This document shows positions 25,749-33,098 of a stretch of DNA of 64,000 nucleotides, in pieces; the first letter of the stretch is position 1; each line of letters begins with the position of its first letter. Below the pieces are notes generated by a model, which saw nothing but the letters and a program-made list of their open reading frames with translations, searched no databases and had not been told where the DNA came from. Both the position numbers and the translations under genes were made by a program. The stretch is from CAVSNH01 sp963729275 (GTDB lineage Bacteria > Actinomycetota > Acidimicrobiia > Acidimicrobiales > RAAP-2): NCBI GenBank assembly GCA_963729275.1, contig CAVSNH010000013.1, forward strand, positions 992,001 through 1,056,000. The letters run 5' to 3'.

Positions 25749-26648
25749 TCAGCTCGCCCTCCTGAACTCGTCGTAGCGAATCCTCAGCCGCTCCTGGTCC
25801 GGCTGGGCAGTTCGGCCCCTGGGAACAAGAAGCTCCGTCCCCTGCATGCTCTGCAGACCATGAGTGAGCATCGGCCCGTCGGACTCCCGAAGGAGTCGGG
25901 GCGTCACCTCCACCCTCAGGTCCGGCCGCACTCCGAGGAGGTTCACGTCGTAGGCGGCGTGATGGATCTTGCAGAGCGAGAGGCCATTCGGCACCACCGG
26001 ATCGCCCTTCGGTTGGCCGTCGGGGATGATGTGCGCGGCGTCGAGCAGCTCCGCATGATGCAAGCGGCACATGGCGCAGCGCTCGTGGTACGCCCGGAGG
26101 ACCCTGGCTCGGAAGACGGGCTGGTGCAGTCTGGCTCGAGTAATCCGCTCGACATACTCACGCTGCGGCTCAGGCAGGGCCGACAGATCCACGTGACGCT
26201 GGCCCTCGTCGACGGCCACCGCGAACTCATGGCGGGTGAGATCCTCGTCCACGAGCCACACTGGAAAGCGAGGCACGTAGACACCCCTCGCCACCCCCAC
26301 GAAGTAGGTGAGGGGGAGCTCGCGGATCATGGCCTGCCGAAGTGCCCGGTTGTCGGAATGGTTGGGGTCGACACCCCGGTACTTGTAGTGGACGACCCCG
26401 CCCTCGACATCGTCGGTGTAGGGCGGAGGTTGGTTGGGAGGGGTGTACGTCGTGCGGATGGTGAGGGCAGCATCGAGACCGGCGGGCTTCCAGATACCGG
26501 CCTGCACGATGAGGCGGATCGGTCGGCCGTCGAACGTGAAACTGTTGATGGCAGAGGAAGGCAGGGAGCCATCCGGGCTGGTGGCGAGCAACCGATCGAG
26601 ATGGTTGAACATGGCCGCCCGGAGCCGGGCGTCGGTCGGATCGGGCAC
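25749..26648 (-). CDS. HNH endonuclease with N-terminal reader-like domain
   Basis: About 299 residues. Residues 1-170 (F-T-F-D-G-R-P-I-R-L-I, I-W-K-P-A-G-L-D-A-A-L, V-H-Y-K-Y-R-G, P-V-W-L-V-D-E) resemble the SRA-like part of ScoMcrA-type restriction enzymes, which bind modified DNA; I am only moderately sure. The C-terminal HNH core is C-A-M-C-R...L-D-A-A-H-I-I-P-D-G...N-G-L-S-L-C-K-I-H-H-A-A-Y-D, with catalytic His, Asn and His and a Cys/His zinc knuckle. It is last in the operon, about 100 bases after the primase-helicase. GTG 26648 is preferred; GTG 26696 is also open. Confidence 0.8.
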   Translation of the reverse strand: MPDPTDARLRAAMFNHLDRLLATSPDGSLPSSAINSFTFDGRPIRLIVQAGIWKPAGLDAALTIRTTYTPPNQPPPYTDDVEGGVVHYKYRGVDPNHSDNRALRQAMIRELPLTYFVGVARGVYVPRFPVWLVDEDLTRHEFAVAVDEGQRHVDLSALPEPQREYVERITRARLHQPVFRARVLRAYHERCAMCRLHHAELLDAAHIIPDGQPKGDPVVPNGLSLCKIHHAAYDVNLLGVRPDLRVEVTPRLLRESDGPMLTHGLQSMQGTELLVPRGRTAQPDQERLRIRYDEFRRAS

Positions 26649-26744
26649 CCTCAAACCGTCTTCGCCACGGGAGATCCTTCGAGGGCTATCCCGCACTGCT
26701 CGGCGAGGTGGATGTCCTTGGCAGCACCGCCGACCATTACGACC

Positions 26745-29105
26745 TCACGCTGCCTCTATCCCTTCGATGGCAAACCCAAGTGAGAGATATGTGATCATTC
26801 TCTTCGCGTGCATTCGTGAGAGAACGGGAACGTTCACGTCCACGTAGTCATGCACTTCGACCCTCGCTTTGGACGCTGTTGGCCGAAGTATCCGTCCGAC
26901 GTATTGAACCACCCGTCCCTTGAAGGCCAACGGAAACGCCAGGAACAGCGTGTCCAACTCGGGAAAATCGAACCCCTCGCCGAGGAAGCTGCCCGTCGCG
27001 ACAAGGACGAGACCTCCGACGGACGCCTTGGCCTGCATCTCGGCCGTCGCCGCAGCACGAGCCTTCTTTCCCATGCCCCCGCGCATCACGACCGTCTCCA
27101 AGCCGCGAGCCTTCAGCTCAGACGACAACCCCTCGACATGTTGTGTCCACTGTGCGAGGACCAAACAGTTACGCCCAGCCGAGGCTGCCCGATTGATGTC
27201 GTGGCAGATCTGGGCGGTTCGTTCGTCGTCCTCGACAATGGATCTGAAGACGTCTTGAATGCCGACCTCTGGCCCTCCACTTTGGTCGTGCTCCGTAGCG
27301 TGAGCGATCAGAACGCGCTCGATCTCGGAACCCGCAACTTCATTTGGGTTCATTCGGTGACGCTGCGGACCGCAGTACATGGTGATGAGGGTCTCGAGAT
27401 GGTCCCGCCGGTATGGCGTTGCCGTCAGTCCGAGCCAGTGGCGAACCGGGATCTGGCGAACGACGCGCTCGAAGGTGACAGCCGGTACATGATGGCATTC
27501 ATCGACGATGACCAACCCGTACCCGGAGGTGATCTCTGCCAGGTCCTCCCGGCGGGCGAGGCTCTGCGCCATGGCGATGTCGATGAACCCTTTGGCTCGA
27601 TTGCGGCCACCGCCAAGTTGACCGATCTCCTTCGGAGTTATCCCAAGGTGGTCGCCCAACCGCTCGCGCCATTGCTCTACAAGCGGCTGGCGATCCACGA
27701 TGACAAGAGTTGGGAGCTTTCGATGGGCGATGAGAGCACAGGCGATCACCGTCTTGCCAGAGCCCGGAGGCGCCACGAGCATTCCGAGATCATGGGGAAC
27801 GAGCGCATCCAATGCCCGCTCTTGCCCGTCGGTAAGGTCGGTTTGAATCGAGACCTCGACAGGACCCGGGTTTCCACACGTGTCAACGACCTCGAGAGTG
27901 ATCCCCGCTTCTGAGACCATCCGGCGTACCTGCTCTTGGATACCGCGAGGTAGAAGGAGGCAGTCGATCGTCTCGCCGTAGCAGCGCAAGAACCGCGGCG
28001 TGTTCCAAGTCGAGAACCGCAATCGCTCCTTCTCGTAATAATCCGGATTATGGAGAGATGCCAGGTGCTTAAGGGCGGCGAGGAAGGCCGGCGGCACACC
28101 GATTCGGTCGACCTCGAGCATGGCGCCCGAGGCAGCTCGGATTACTTTTGGCGGTTTCTCTTGACCACTCCCGGCTCGAGGCCGCCGGTATCTCACGTCA
28201 TCGGGTCCGGCGACCACCGGAGGCAACGATTCTTCGAGAGCGGCCACGGCAGAAGGTGACATCCGGGGAACCGAAGACAGGAAGGCCCATTGGTCCTCGT
28301 GGGGCTCGAGCTTGGCTGGGTCGAGGAAGACGGTGGCGCTCCGTCGACGACACTCACCCTGGAGCGGCAGAGCGATGAGGTTCCCGAAGGATCCTTTCGG
28401 CATGAAGTCCTGGGTGGGGAACAGGCGGTCGTAGCTGGACAGGTCGAGTTCGGCCCTGGCTTCCATCGCCTGGCGAAGAATGTGCACGCCGAGACGCCGC
28501 CCAGAAGAGGCCGGTACCGGTCCGGAAAAGAAGGTCCAGGTGTGTGCCCCGTCGCCCGATCGGGACCGCTCGAGCGCCACCGGCACGCCGATCGCAGCCG
28601 CTGCGTCAAGGTAGGCCAATGCATCCAACGCCCACCCAGTCCCATCGAAATCACAGGCCAACAGGCGACACCCATCGCCACGCAGCAGCGGATAGATGCC
28701 CAAATGGGTGAGGCCGGAGAGGTGCGACTCGACCGCTTCTTCGTCGAGTGGGAGGAACTGGCGCCCGGGCTTCTTGGCGTTCGCCCAGCCACCAACTACT
28801 GCCGGGCTCCATCCTGTCTTGCCTGTCCGGGCGCTCTCCCAGCGGAGCGCGTAAACGTCCTCGCGGCCCATGAACAGGGAGCGGAAAAAGGCGAGCTTGA
28901 GCGCAGGGGGCGAACCGTTGTCCACCGCGTCGGCGGTGTTCTGCTGGCTGGACTGGGTGAAGAGAGTCGGCTCCCACGGTTGGGTGATCTGCTGCCGACT
29001 CGACTGATCGAGCCCGAGCAATGAGCGCAGCCGTTCATTCTCGACGCGAAGCGCCTGAAGCTCAGCCTCGAGTACTTCTCTCTTTGAATCGTCGGAGTCG
29101 CTCAC
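26745..29105 (-). CDS. TOTE-type archaeo-eukaryotic primase/SF2 helicase
   Basis: About 786 residues. A short coiled coil (residues 8-30) precedes an archaeo-eukaryotic primase domain of the TOTE conflict-system type (about 75-300), with metal-binding C-D-F-D-G near 152-154 and G-A-H-T-W near 188. A superfamily 2 helicase follows: Walker A P-P-G-S-G-K-T near 447-453, D-E-C-H box near 535, T-A-T-P-Y-R near 561, and Q-Y-V-G-R-I-L-R-P at the end. All key residues are present. Such proteins accompany nucleases in anti-invader systems. GTG 29105 or TTG 29126 could start it; the latter abuts the HigA stop. Confidence 0.85.
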   Translation of the reverse strand: MSDSDDSKREVLEAELQALRVENERLRSLLGLDQSSRQQITQPWEPTLFTQSSQQNTADAVDNGSPPALKLAFFRSLFMGREDVYALRWESARTGKTGWSPAVVGGWANAKKPGRQFLPLDEEAVESHLSGLTHLGIYPLLRGDGCRLLACDFDGTGWALDALAYLDAAAAIGVPVALERSRSGDGAHTWTFFSGPVPASSGRRLGVHILRQAMEARAELDLSSYDRLFPTQDFMPKGSFGNLIALPLQGECRRRSATVFLDPAKLEPHEDQWAFLSSVPRMSPSAVAALEESLPPVVAGPDDVRYRRPRAGSGQEKPPKVIRAASGAMLEVDRIGVPPAFLAALKHLASLHNPDYYEKERLRFSTWNTPRFLRCYGETIDCLLLPRGIQEQVRRMVSEAGITLEVVDTCGNPGPVEVSIQTDLTDGQERALDALVPHDLGMLVAPPGSGKTVIACALIAHRKLPTLVIVDRQPLVEQWRERLGDHLGITPKEIGQLGGGRNRAKGFIDIAMAQSLARREDLAEITSGYGLVIVDECHHVPAVTFERVVRQIPVRHWLGLTATPYRRDHLETLITMYCGPQRHRMNPNEVAGSEIERVLIAHATEHDQSGGPEVGIQDVFRSIVEDDERTAQICHDINRAASAGRNCLVLAQWTQHVEGLSSELKARGLETVVMRGGMGKKARAAATAEMQAKASVGGLVLVATGSFLGEGFDFPELDTLFLAFPLAFKGRVVQYVGRILRPTASKARVEVHDYVDVNVPVLSRMHAKRMITYLSLGFAIEGIEAA

Positions 29106-29126
29106 TGAGACTCGATTTCCCAGCAA

Positions 29127-29432
29127 TCAGCTGGCCAGTGGCTCGATGTCGGCGAGCTTTGAACGAAGTCGGTCCTTTTCGACCTCGATGTCGTAGTGGC
29201 TCTGAAGGTTCAGCCAGAACCCGTCACTCATTCCGAAGTACCGCGAGAGACGCAAGGCCGTGTCAGCGCTGATCCGACGAGTTCCGTGAACGATCTCGTT
29301 GATGCGCCGGGGAGGAACGCCGATGGCCTGCGCCAGCCGGTACTGGCTGACCCCAAGCGGATCCAAGAAGTCCTCTTTAAGCATCTCTCCCGGGTGCACC
29401 GGGGCCATCATCGGTCGCTCGGTCTTCGCCAT
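29127..29432 (-). CDS. higA: HigA-type antitoxin
   Basis: A 101-residue protein with the HigA layout: H-P-G-E-M-L-K-E-D-F-L then the helix-turn-helix Y-R-L-A-Q-A-I-G-V-P-P-R-R-I-N-E-I-V-H-G and A-L-R-L-S-R-Y-F-G. GAGGAGGGAAG precedes the ATG. It is expected to bind and neutralise HigB and to repress the operon by binding the promoter palindrome at 29739. The toxin gene lies nine bases upstream, the order typical of hig loci. Its stop codon directly adjoins a possible start of the primase-helicase gene, so the antitoxin may be co-expressed with the cassette. Confidence 0.9.
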   Translation of the reverse strand: MAKTERPMMAPVHPGEMLKEDFLDPLGVSQYRLAQAIGVPPRRINEIVHGTRRISADTALRLSRYFGMSDGFWLNLQSHYDIEVEKDRLRSKLADIEPLAS

Positions 29433-29441
29433 CTTCCCTCC

Positions 29442-29729
29442 TCAGTGGTAATCGACGATCTCAACATCTCGGGGCCCGGTGGCGGACCACTTGAAGCAGA
29501 TTCGGTATTGATCATTGACCCGAATGCTGTACTGACCAACCCGATCACCCTTCAACTTCTCGAGCCGGTTGCCCGGTGGAACGGCAAGGTCATCGATGCT
29601 CTCGGCAGCGTTCAGGTAGGCCAGCTTGCGCCAAGCGACCTTCTGCACAGCGGGTCCGAACTTCCGGACACCCAACCGCTGCCAGGCCTTCTTGGTGTCG
29701 CCATCCTTGAAGGAGGCGTCGCTCAGCAT
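29442..29729 (-). CDS. higB: HigB/RelE-superfamily toxin
   Basis: A 95-residue protein: F-G-P-A-V-Q-K-V-A-W-R-K-L near the start, L-A-V-P-P-G-N-R-L-E-K-L-K-G-D-R-V-G-Q-Y-S-I-R-V-N-D-Q-Y-R in the middle, and V-E-I-V-D-Y-H at the end, as in HigB mRNA interferases of the RelE fold. The basic residues of the R-L-E-K-L-K-G segment and the Arg in Q-Y-R-I-C-F are kept. It should cleave ribosome-bound mRNA when HigA is lost. It is the first gene of the operon that also holds the conflict genes. Confidence 0.9.
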   Translation of the reverse strand: MLSDASFKDGDTKKAWQRLGVRKFGPAVQKVAWRKLAYLNAAESIDDLAVPPGNRLEKLKGDRVGQYSIRVNDQYRICFKWSATGPRDVEIVDYH

Positions 29730-29737
29730 GAGCCATA

Positions 29738-31012
29738 CTAACGCACTGCGTTATTATCGTCAACCGTTATGCCCACCTCCGCCGGGAACCGTGCCTCCAA
29801 AGTCAACATCTCGTCGATGTCGTCGGCCACCTGTGCGTCCTCCAGCGGCAACGCGTGGGCGTAGTTGCGCAACGTCGTCGAAGGGTCCCGGTGGCCCAGC
29901 CGCTGCTGGGCCCGCAAGAGTTCGCCCCTGCCGATGAGGTAGGTGGCCACGCTGTGGCGCAGTCGATGCAGGCTCGCCCCGGGTACGCCGGCCTCGGTCC
30001 GGAGCTCCGCGAACCAGTGGCCGAGACCGCCGGCCGTAAGCCGGACGTGGTGGGTGGGTTCGGCCGAGAAAACCCACTCACCGAGCTGCACTCCGTCCGG
30101 AAGCCGTTCCCGCCAGCCGTTGGCGGTCGACTCCCAGAGGGCAACCGTGCTGCGACCCAGGGTGAGCCGCCGGGTCCGCCCGGTCTTGGTCGGCCCCAGC
30201 TTTTCGCCGGACACGCCCCGCTCGATGGTGAGGACCCGTCCCTCGAGGTCGCCGAACCGGAGCGCTACCAGCTCGCCCCGCCTCGCGCCCGAGTCGGCAG
30301 CCAAGCGCACGAGCAGACGAAGCTGCTCGGCCTTGTGAAGCCGGGCCCGTCCCTTGCGGCTGTCATCGAGATCGCCGACCGCTTTCGCCACTCCCGTTTC
30401 AGAGCTCCGGAGCAGGCGCATCACCTCTTCCGCCCTGAGATGCAGCCGGGTCCCCGGTCGGGTTGGCCCGCGCATGCCTGTGAGCGGGTTCACGTCCACG
30501 ATCCGTTCGACGTGCGCCCACCCGACGGCCGAGCGCAGGACCCGGAAACGTCCGGAGATCACGGCAACCGAGGTGCCGGCCGCCGTCCAGCAGGCCATGG
30601 CGGCCCGCACGACCTCGGGCGTCAGTGTCGTCACCCGGCGGCCGGCCAGCCGGTCCGCCCGCAGGGCCTTCACGTTGGAGCGGGCCGAGATCCAGGTAGC
30701 CGGACGCCAGTCATGGTGGGCGCCGAGCCATCGCTCGAGGAACTCCCCGACGGTCAGGAACGGAGCGGCGCGGCGGATGGCTCGGCGTTCAGCCCACTCG
30801 GCAGCAAGCTCTTGCCGGCGCGCATCGGCCTGATCGATGTCGCCGTGGAAGACGAAAGAGCGCTGTGTCGTGCGTCCCGAAACCGGATCGACCCCGACAG
30901 CGACACGGATCTCCCAGACGCGGGCCGCCGTTCCCGCATCGTGCCCTTCCCCCACGCCATAGCCGAAAAGTAGGGAGAGATGTAGGGATGGGTGGCGGAT
31001 CCCCGCTTCCAT
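29738..31012 (-). CDS. tyrosine recombinase (integrase) of the element
   Basis: A 424-residue integrase. The N-terminus has an Arm-binding region (R-V-A-V-G-V-D-P-V-S-G-R-T-T-Q-R) and a core-binding helix domain (T-V-G-E-F-L-E-R-W-L). The catalytic domain has box I Arg in S-G-A-R-R-G-E-L, box II H-R-L-R-H-S-V-A-T, the later L-G-H-R-D, and the nucleophile Tyr in L-R-N-Y-A-H, so the enzyme looks intact. Its start is 40 bases from the attachment site in tRNA-Arg, the usual arrangement for tRNA-targeting integrases. Its stop lies at the HigB operator. Confidence 0.92.
   Translation of the reverse strand: MEAGIRHPSLHLSLLFGYGVGEGHDAGTAARVWEIRVAVGVDPVSGRTTQRSFVFHGDIDQADARRQELAAEWAERRAIRRAAPFLTVGEFLERWLGAHHDWRPATWISARSNVKALRADRLAGRRVTTLTPEVVRAAMACWTAAGTSVAVISGRFRVLRSAVGWAHVERIVDVNPLTGMRGPTRPGTRLHLRAEEVMRLLRSSETGVAKAVGDLDDSRKGRARLHKAEQLRLLVRLAADSGARRGELVALRFGDLEGRVLTIERGVSGEKLGPTKTGRTRRLTLGRSTVALWESTANGWRERLPDGVQLGEWVFSAEPTHHVRLTAGGLGHWFAELRTEAGVPGASLHRLRHSVATYLIGRGELLRAQQRLGHRDPSTTLRNYAHALPLEDAQVADDIDEMLTLEARFPAEVGITVDDNNAVR
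29739..29753. promoter_or_regulatory. palindromic operator upstream of higBA
   Basis: TAACGCA and TGCGTTA around one central C, ten bases upstream of the HigB start codon and overlapping the integrase stop. A perfect palindrome at a hig promoter is the expected HigA binding site. No long promoter region separates integrase and toxin, so the integrase transcript may also read through. Confidence 0.7.
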
Positions 31013-31050
31013 GGAGTGGTCGTTTGTAGCTTCTAACCTGGAACTACGTC

Positions 31051-31095
31051 TTGCGCGCTCGGAGGGATTCGAACCCCCAACCTTCTGATCCGTAG
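31051..31095. repeat. right attachment site within tRNA-Arg
   Basis: The 45-bp core identical to the left site. It covers the 3' half of the intact tRNA-Arg gene up to the anticodon loop plus three bases past its end, so integration here keeps a complete tRNA. Confidence 0.9.
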
Positions 31096-31127
31096 TCAGA
31101 TGCTCTAGTCCGTTGAGCTACGAGCGC
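31054..31127 (-). tRNA. tRNA-Arg (anticodon ACG)
   Basis: Read leftward, GCGCTCG pairs with CGAGCGC as a perfect 7-bp acceptor stem. The D arm, T arm (GGGGG-TTCGAAT-CCCTC) and anticodon loop CTACGGA are standard. The anticodon ACG, read as ICG after deamination, decodes CGU, CGC and CGA. The discriminator base is G and CCA is not encoded. The gene is the attachment site of the adjacent element. Confidence 0.93.
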
Positions 31128-31274
31128 CAGGTGCCTCGGAGCGCGCCAGGAACAACACCGAGATGGCGGCTCCGAAGGAGCGATCAGCCTACCTGACCAG
31201 GATCTGGCCTTGGCTCCCGACTCCCCGGCTCAAACGGTTCGAGCCGGGGCTGACGGACCGTCAGATATCGTCGG

Positions 31275-32528
31275 ATGGACCTCATGCCGACCGACGCCCC
31301 GCTCAACGGGATCCGCATCCTCGAGTGCTCCGCCCTCGGGCCCGCCGCCATCACCATGCCGCTCGTCGACCTCGGCGCCGAGGTCATCAAGGTGGAGCCA
31401 CCGTCTGGGGACTACATCCGCGAGATGACCTGGCCCATCGTAAATGGCGTCTCCTTGATGCACCTCCATGTCAATCGCGGCAAACGCTCGATCGTCATGG
31501 ATCTCCGGCAGCCCGAGGACGTGGCCACCTTCAAACAATTGGCCGAGGTCTCCGACGTCGTCGTCGAGGCCATGCGGCCCGGTGGATTGGCCCGACGGGG
31601 AGTGGGCTACGACGACCTCCGGGCCATCAATCCACGCATCGTGTTCTGCACGATCTCTGGGTACGGGATGACCGGTCCCTACCGTGATCTCCCCTCTCAT
31701 GGCATCGCCTTCGACACATGGGCCGGCATCGTCTCCCCCCAGGTCAACGAAGACGGTTTCGCCTATCTGCCCGAGCACGCCTCGATGGGCATCCATGCCG
31801 GCCCCCTCTTCGGTGCGCTGGGAATTGTGGCCGCCGTCCTGCGAGCCAAGACGACCGGCAACGGGTCCTTCCTCGAGATTGCCCAGTCGGATGCGGCCGC
31901 GGCCATGGACTGGTACCGGAGCGAGACCTGGAAGGCCTACGAGCGACCCGAGTCCGAGGTGACCGGCAACCAGGCCGACGACTTCGAACGCCGGGAGCCG
32001 GGGACGGCCGGCATGATCGAGGGCGTCCGCTACCAGGTCTATGAGGCCGAGGACGGTCGCTTCGTCCTGTTCATGGCCTCGGAGCAGGCCTTCTGGAAGA
32101 ACTTCTGTGAGGCCGTCGACCGCACCGACCTCTTCGAGCGCTGGCCCGGTTCGAAGTACGCCGACCATGCCCGCGGCAACCTCGAGCTCCGCCGCCAGTT
32201 GCGTGACATCTTCTGCACCAAGACGGCCGGTGAGTGGATCGCCTTCGGGGTAACGGCCAACGTCCCCATCGCCCCGGTCAACTCCCCGAAGACCATCACC
32301 GACGATCCGCAATTCCAGGACCGCTTCCACTGGATCCCGACCGAACGCCTGGGCGCCGATCAGCTGCCCACCCCACTCAAGTTCGTCGACGAGCAGCTGC
32401 CCATGCCGGCCCACGCCCCGACCGTCGGTCAGCACACCGACGAGGTGCTCCGCGACGTCCTCGGCTGGGACGACACGAGGATCGCCGAGTCGCGGAGCAA
32501 GGGTGGCCTCGGCGCCGCATCGCGTTGA
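31275..32528 (+). CDS. CaiB/BaiF (family III) CoA-transferase
   Basis: A 417-residue protein with family III CoA-transferase features: P-L-N-G-I-R-I-L-E at the start, D-L-G-A-E-V-I-K-V-E-P-P-S-G-D near residue 35, V-N-R-G-K-R-S-I-V-M-D-L, and G-Y-G-M-T-G-P-Y near residue 130. The length matches the family. These enzymes move CoA between acids, activating carnitine, bile acid, oxalate or steroid-derived substrates. It leads a cassette with a DUF35 protein and an Ltp2-like thiolase on the same strand, suggesting degradation of a side chain or branched acyl-CoA. ATG 31275 or 31284 could be the start. Confidence 0.85.
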   Translation: MDLMPTDAPLNGIRILECSALGPAAITMPLVDLGAEVIKVEPPSGDYIREMTWPIVNGVSLMHLHVNRGKRSIVMDLRQPEDVATFKQLAEVSDVVVEAMRPGGLARRGVGYDDLRAINPRIVFCTISGYGMTGPYRDLPSHGIAFDTWAGIVSPQVNEDGFAYLPEHASMGIHAGPLFGALGIVAAVLRAKTTGNGSFLEIAQSDAAAAMDWYRSETWKAYERPESEVTGNQADDFERREPGTAGMIEGVRYQVYEAEDGRFVLFMASEQAFWKNFCEAVDRTDLFERWPGSKYADHARGNLELRRQLRDIFCTKTAGEWIAFGVTANVPIAPVNSPKTITDDPQFQDRFHWIPTERLGADQLPTPLKFVDEQLPMPAHAPTVGQHTDEVLRDVLGWDDTRIAESRSKGGLGAASR

Positions 32529-32621
32529 GGAGGCCGTCGCGGCAGATGCATGCCCGCGTCTGCCCCGGCGCATCCCGAGTCACCCAAGCTCGACATTCGG
32601 GTCGTCCGGTAGCCTCGGTGA

Positions 32622-33098
32622 GTGGCCACGGTGAAGACGAGGGTCCCGGCGGTCGAGGGCTGGTTCACGACCGACCCCCATCGCCCGGCGTTGCTCGGAA
32701 GCCGATGCTCGAGTTGCGGTACCTATGCCTTCCCACGTGAGCTCGTCTTCTGTCACAACCCGCAGTGTCGGAGCCGTGACTTCGAAGAGGTCGAGCTCAG
32801 TCGCACCGGGCGCATCTGGTCGTACACCGATGCCCGCTACCAACCCCCCGCTCCTTACGTGGCCACCACCGACTCGTATCAGCCCTTCGCCCTCGCCGCC
32901 GTCGAGCTGGTCCAAGAGAAGATGGTGGTGATGGGCCAGGTCTCGTCCGACATCGACGTCGCCGACCTGCGCATCGGCACCGAGGTCGAGGTCACTGTCG
33001 ACACCCTCTACGAAGACGACGACCACGAGTACCTGGTCTGGAAGTGGCGCCCGCTCGGCGCCGCTCCTGGCACCGGGCCGGGAGGGACCGATGGCTGA
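32622..33098 (+). CDS. DUF35 Zn-ribbon/OB-fold acyl-CoA-binding protein
   Basis: A 158-residue protein. The rubredoxin-like Zn ribbon has C-S-S-C-G-T near residue 29 and C-H-N-P-Q-C about 20 residues later, followed by an OB-fold (G-R-I-W-S-Y-T, F-A-L-A-A-V-E-L). This is the DUF35 architecture of ChsH2-type proteins that pair with thiolase-like aldolases in steroid side-chain degradation. The last eight bases overlap the following thiolase start, supporting a physical complex. The start at GTG 32622 has no strong ribosome binding site. Confidence 0.85.
   Translation: MATVKTRVPAVEGWFTTDPHRPALLGSRCSSCGTYAFPRELVFCHNPQCRSRDFEEVELSRTGRIWSYTDARYQPPAPYVATTDSYQPFALAAVELVQEKMVVMGQVSSDIDVADLRIGTEVEVTVDTLYEDDDHEYLVWKWRPLGAAPGTGPGGTDG

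Larger units (their letters stand above)
25467..31095. mobile_element. tRNA-Arg-integrated element carrying a TOTE-type conflict cassette
   Basis: An element of about 5.6 kb bounded by perfect 45-bp direct repeats. The right repeat is the 3' end of an intact tRNA-Arg; the left is that 3' end alone. The integrase gene lies next to the tRNA, as in tRNA-targeting islands. The cargo is all leftward: integrase, HigB toxin, HigA antitoxin, primase-helicase and HNH nuclease. There are no replication, transfer or capsid genes, so it is a minimal mobile cassette or remnant. A defence role is inferred from known TOTE systems and type IV restriction nucleases. Confidence 0.85.

Noticed and set aside
31230..32573. 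Long leftward open frame opposite the CoA-transferase gene
   Set aside because: It mirrors the codon structure of the CoA-transferase, which has clear family motifs.
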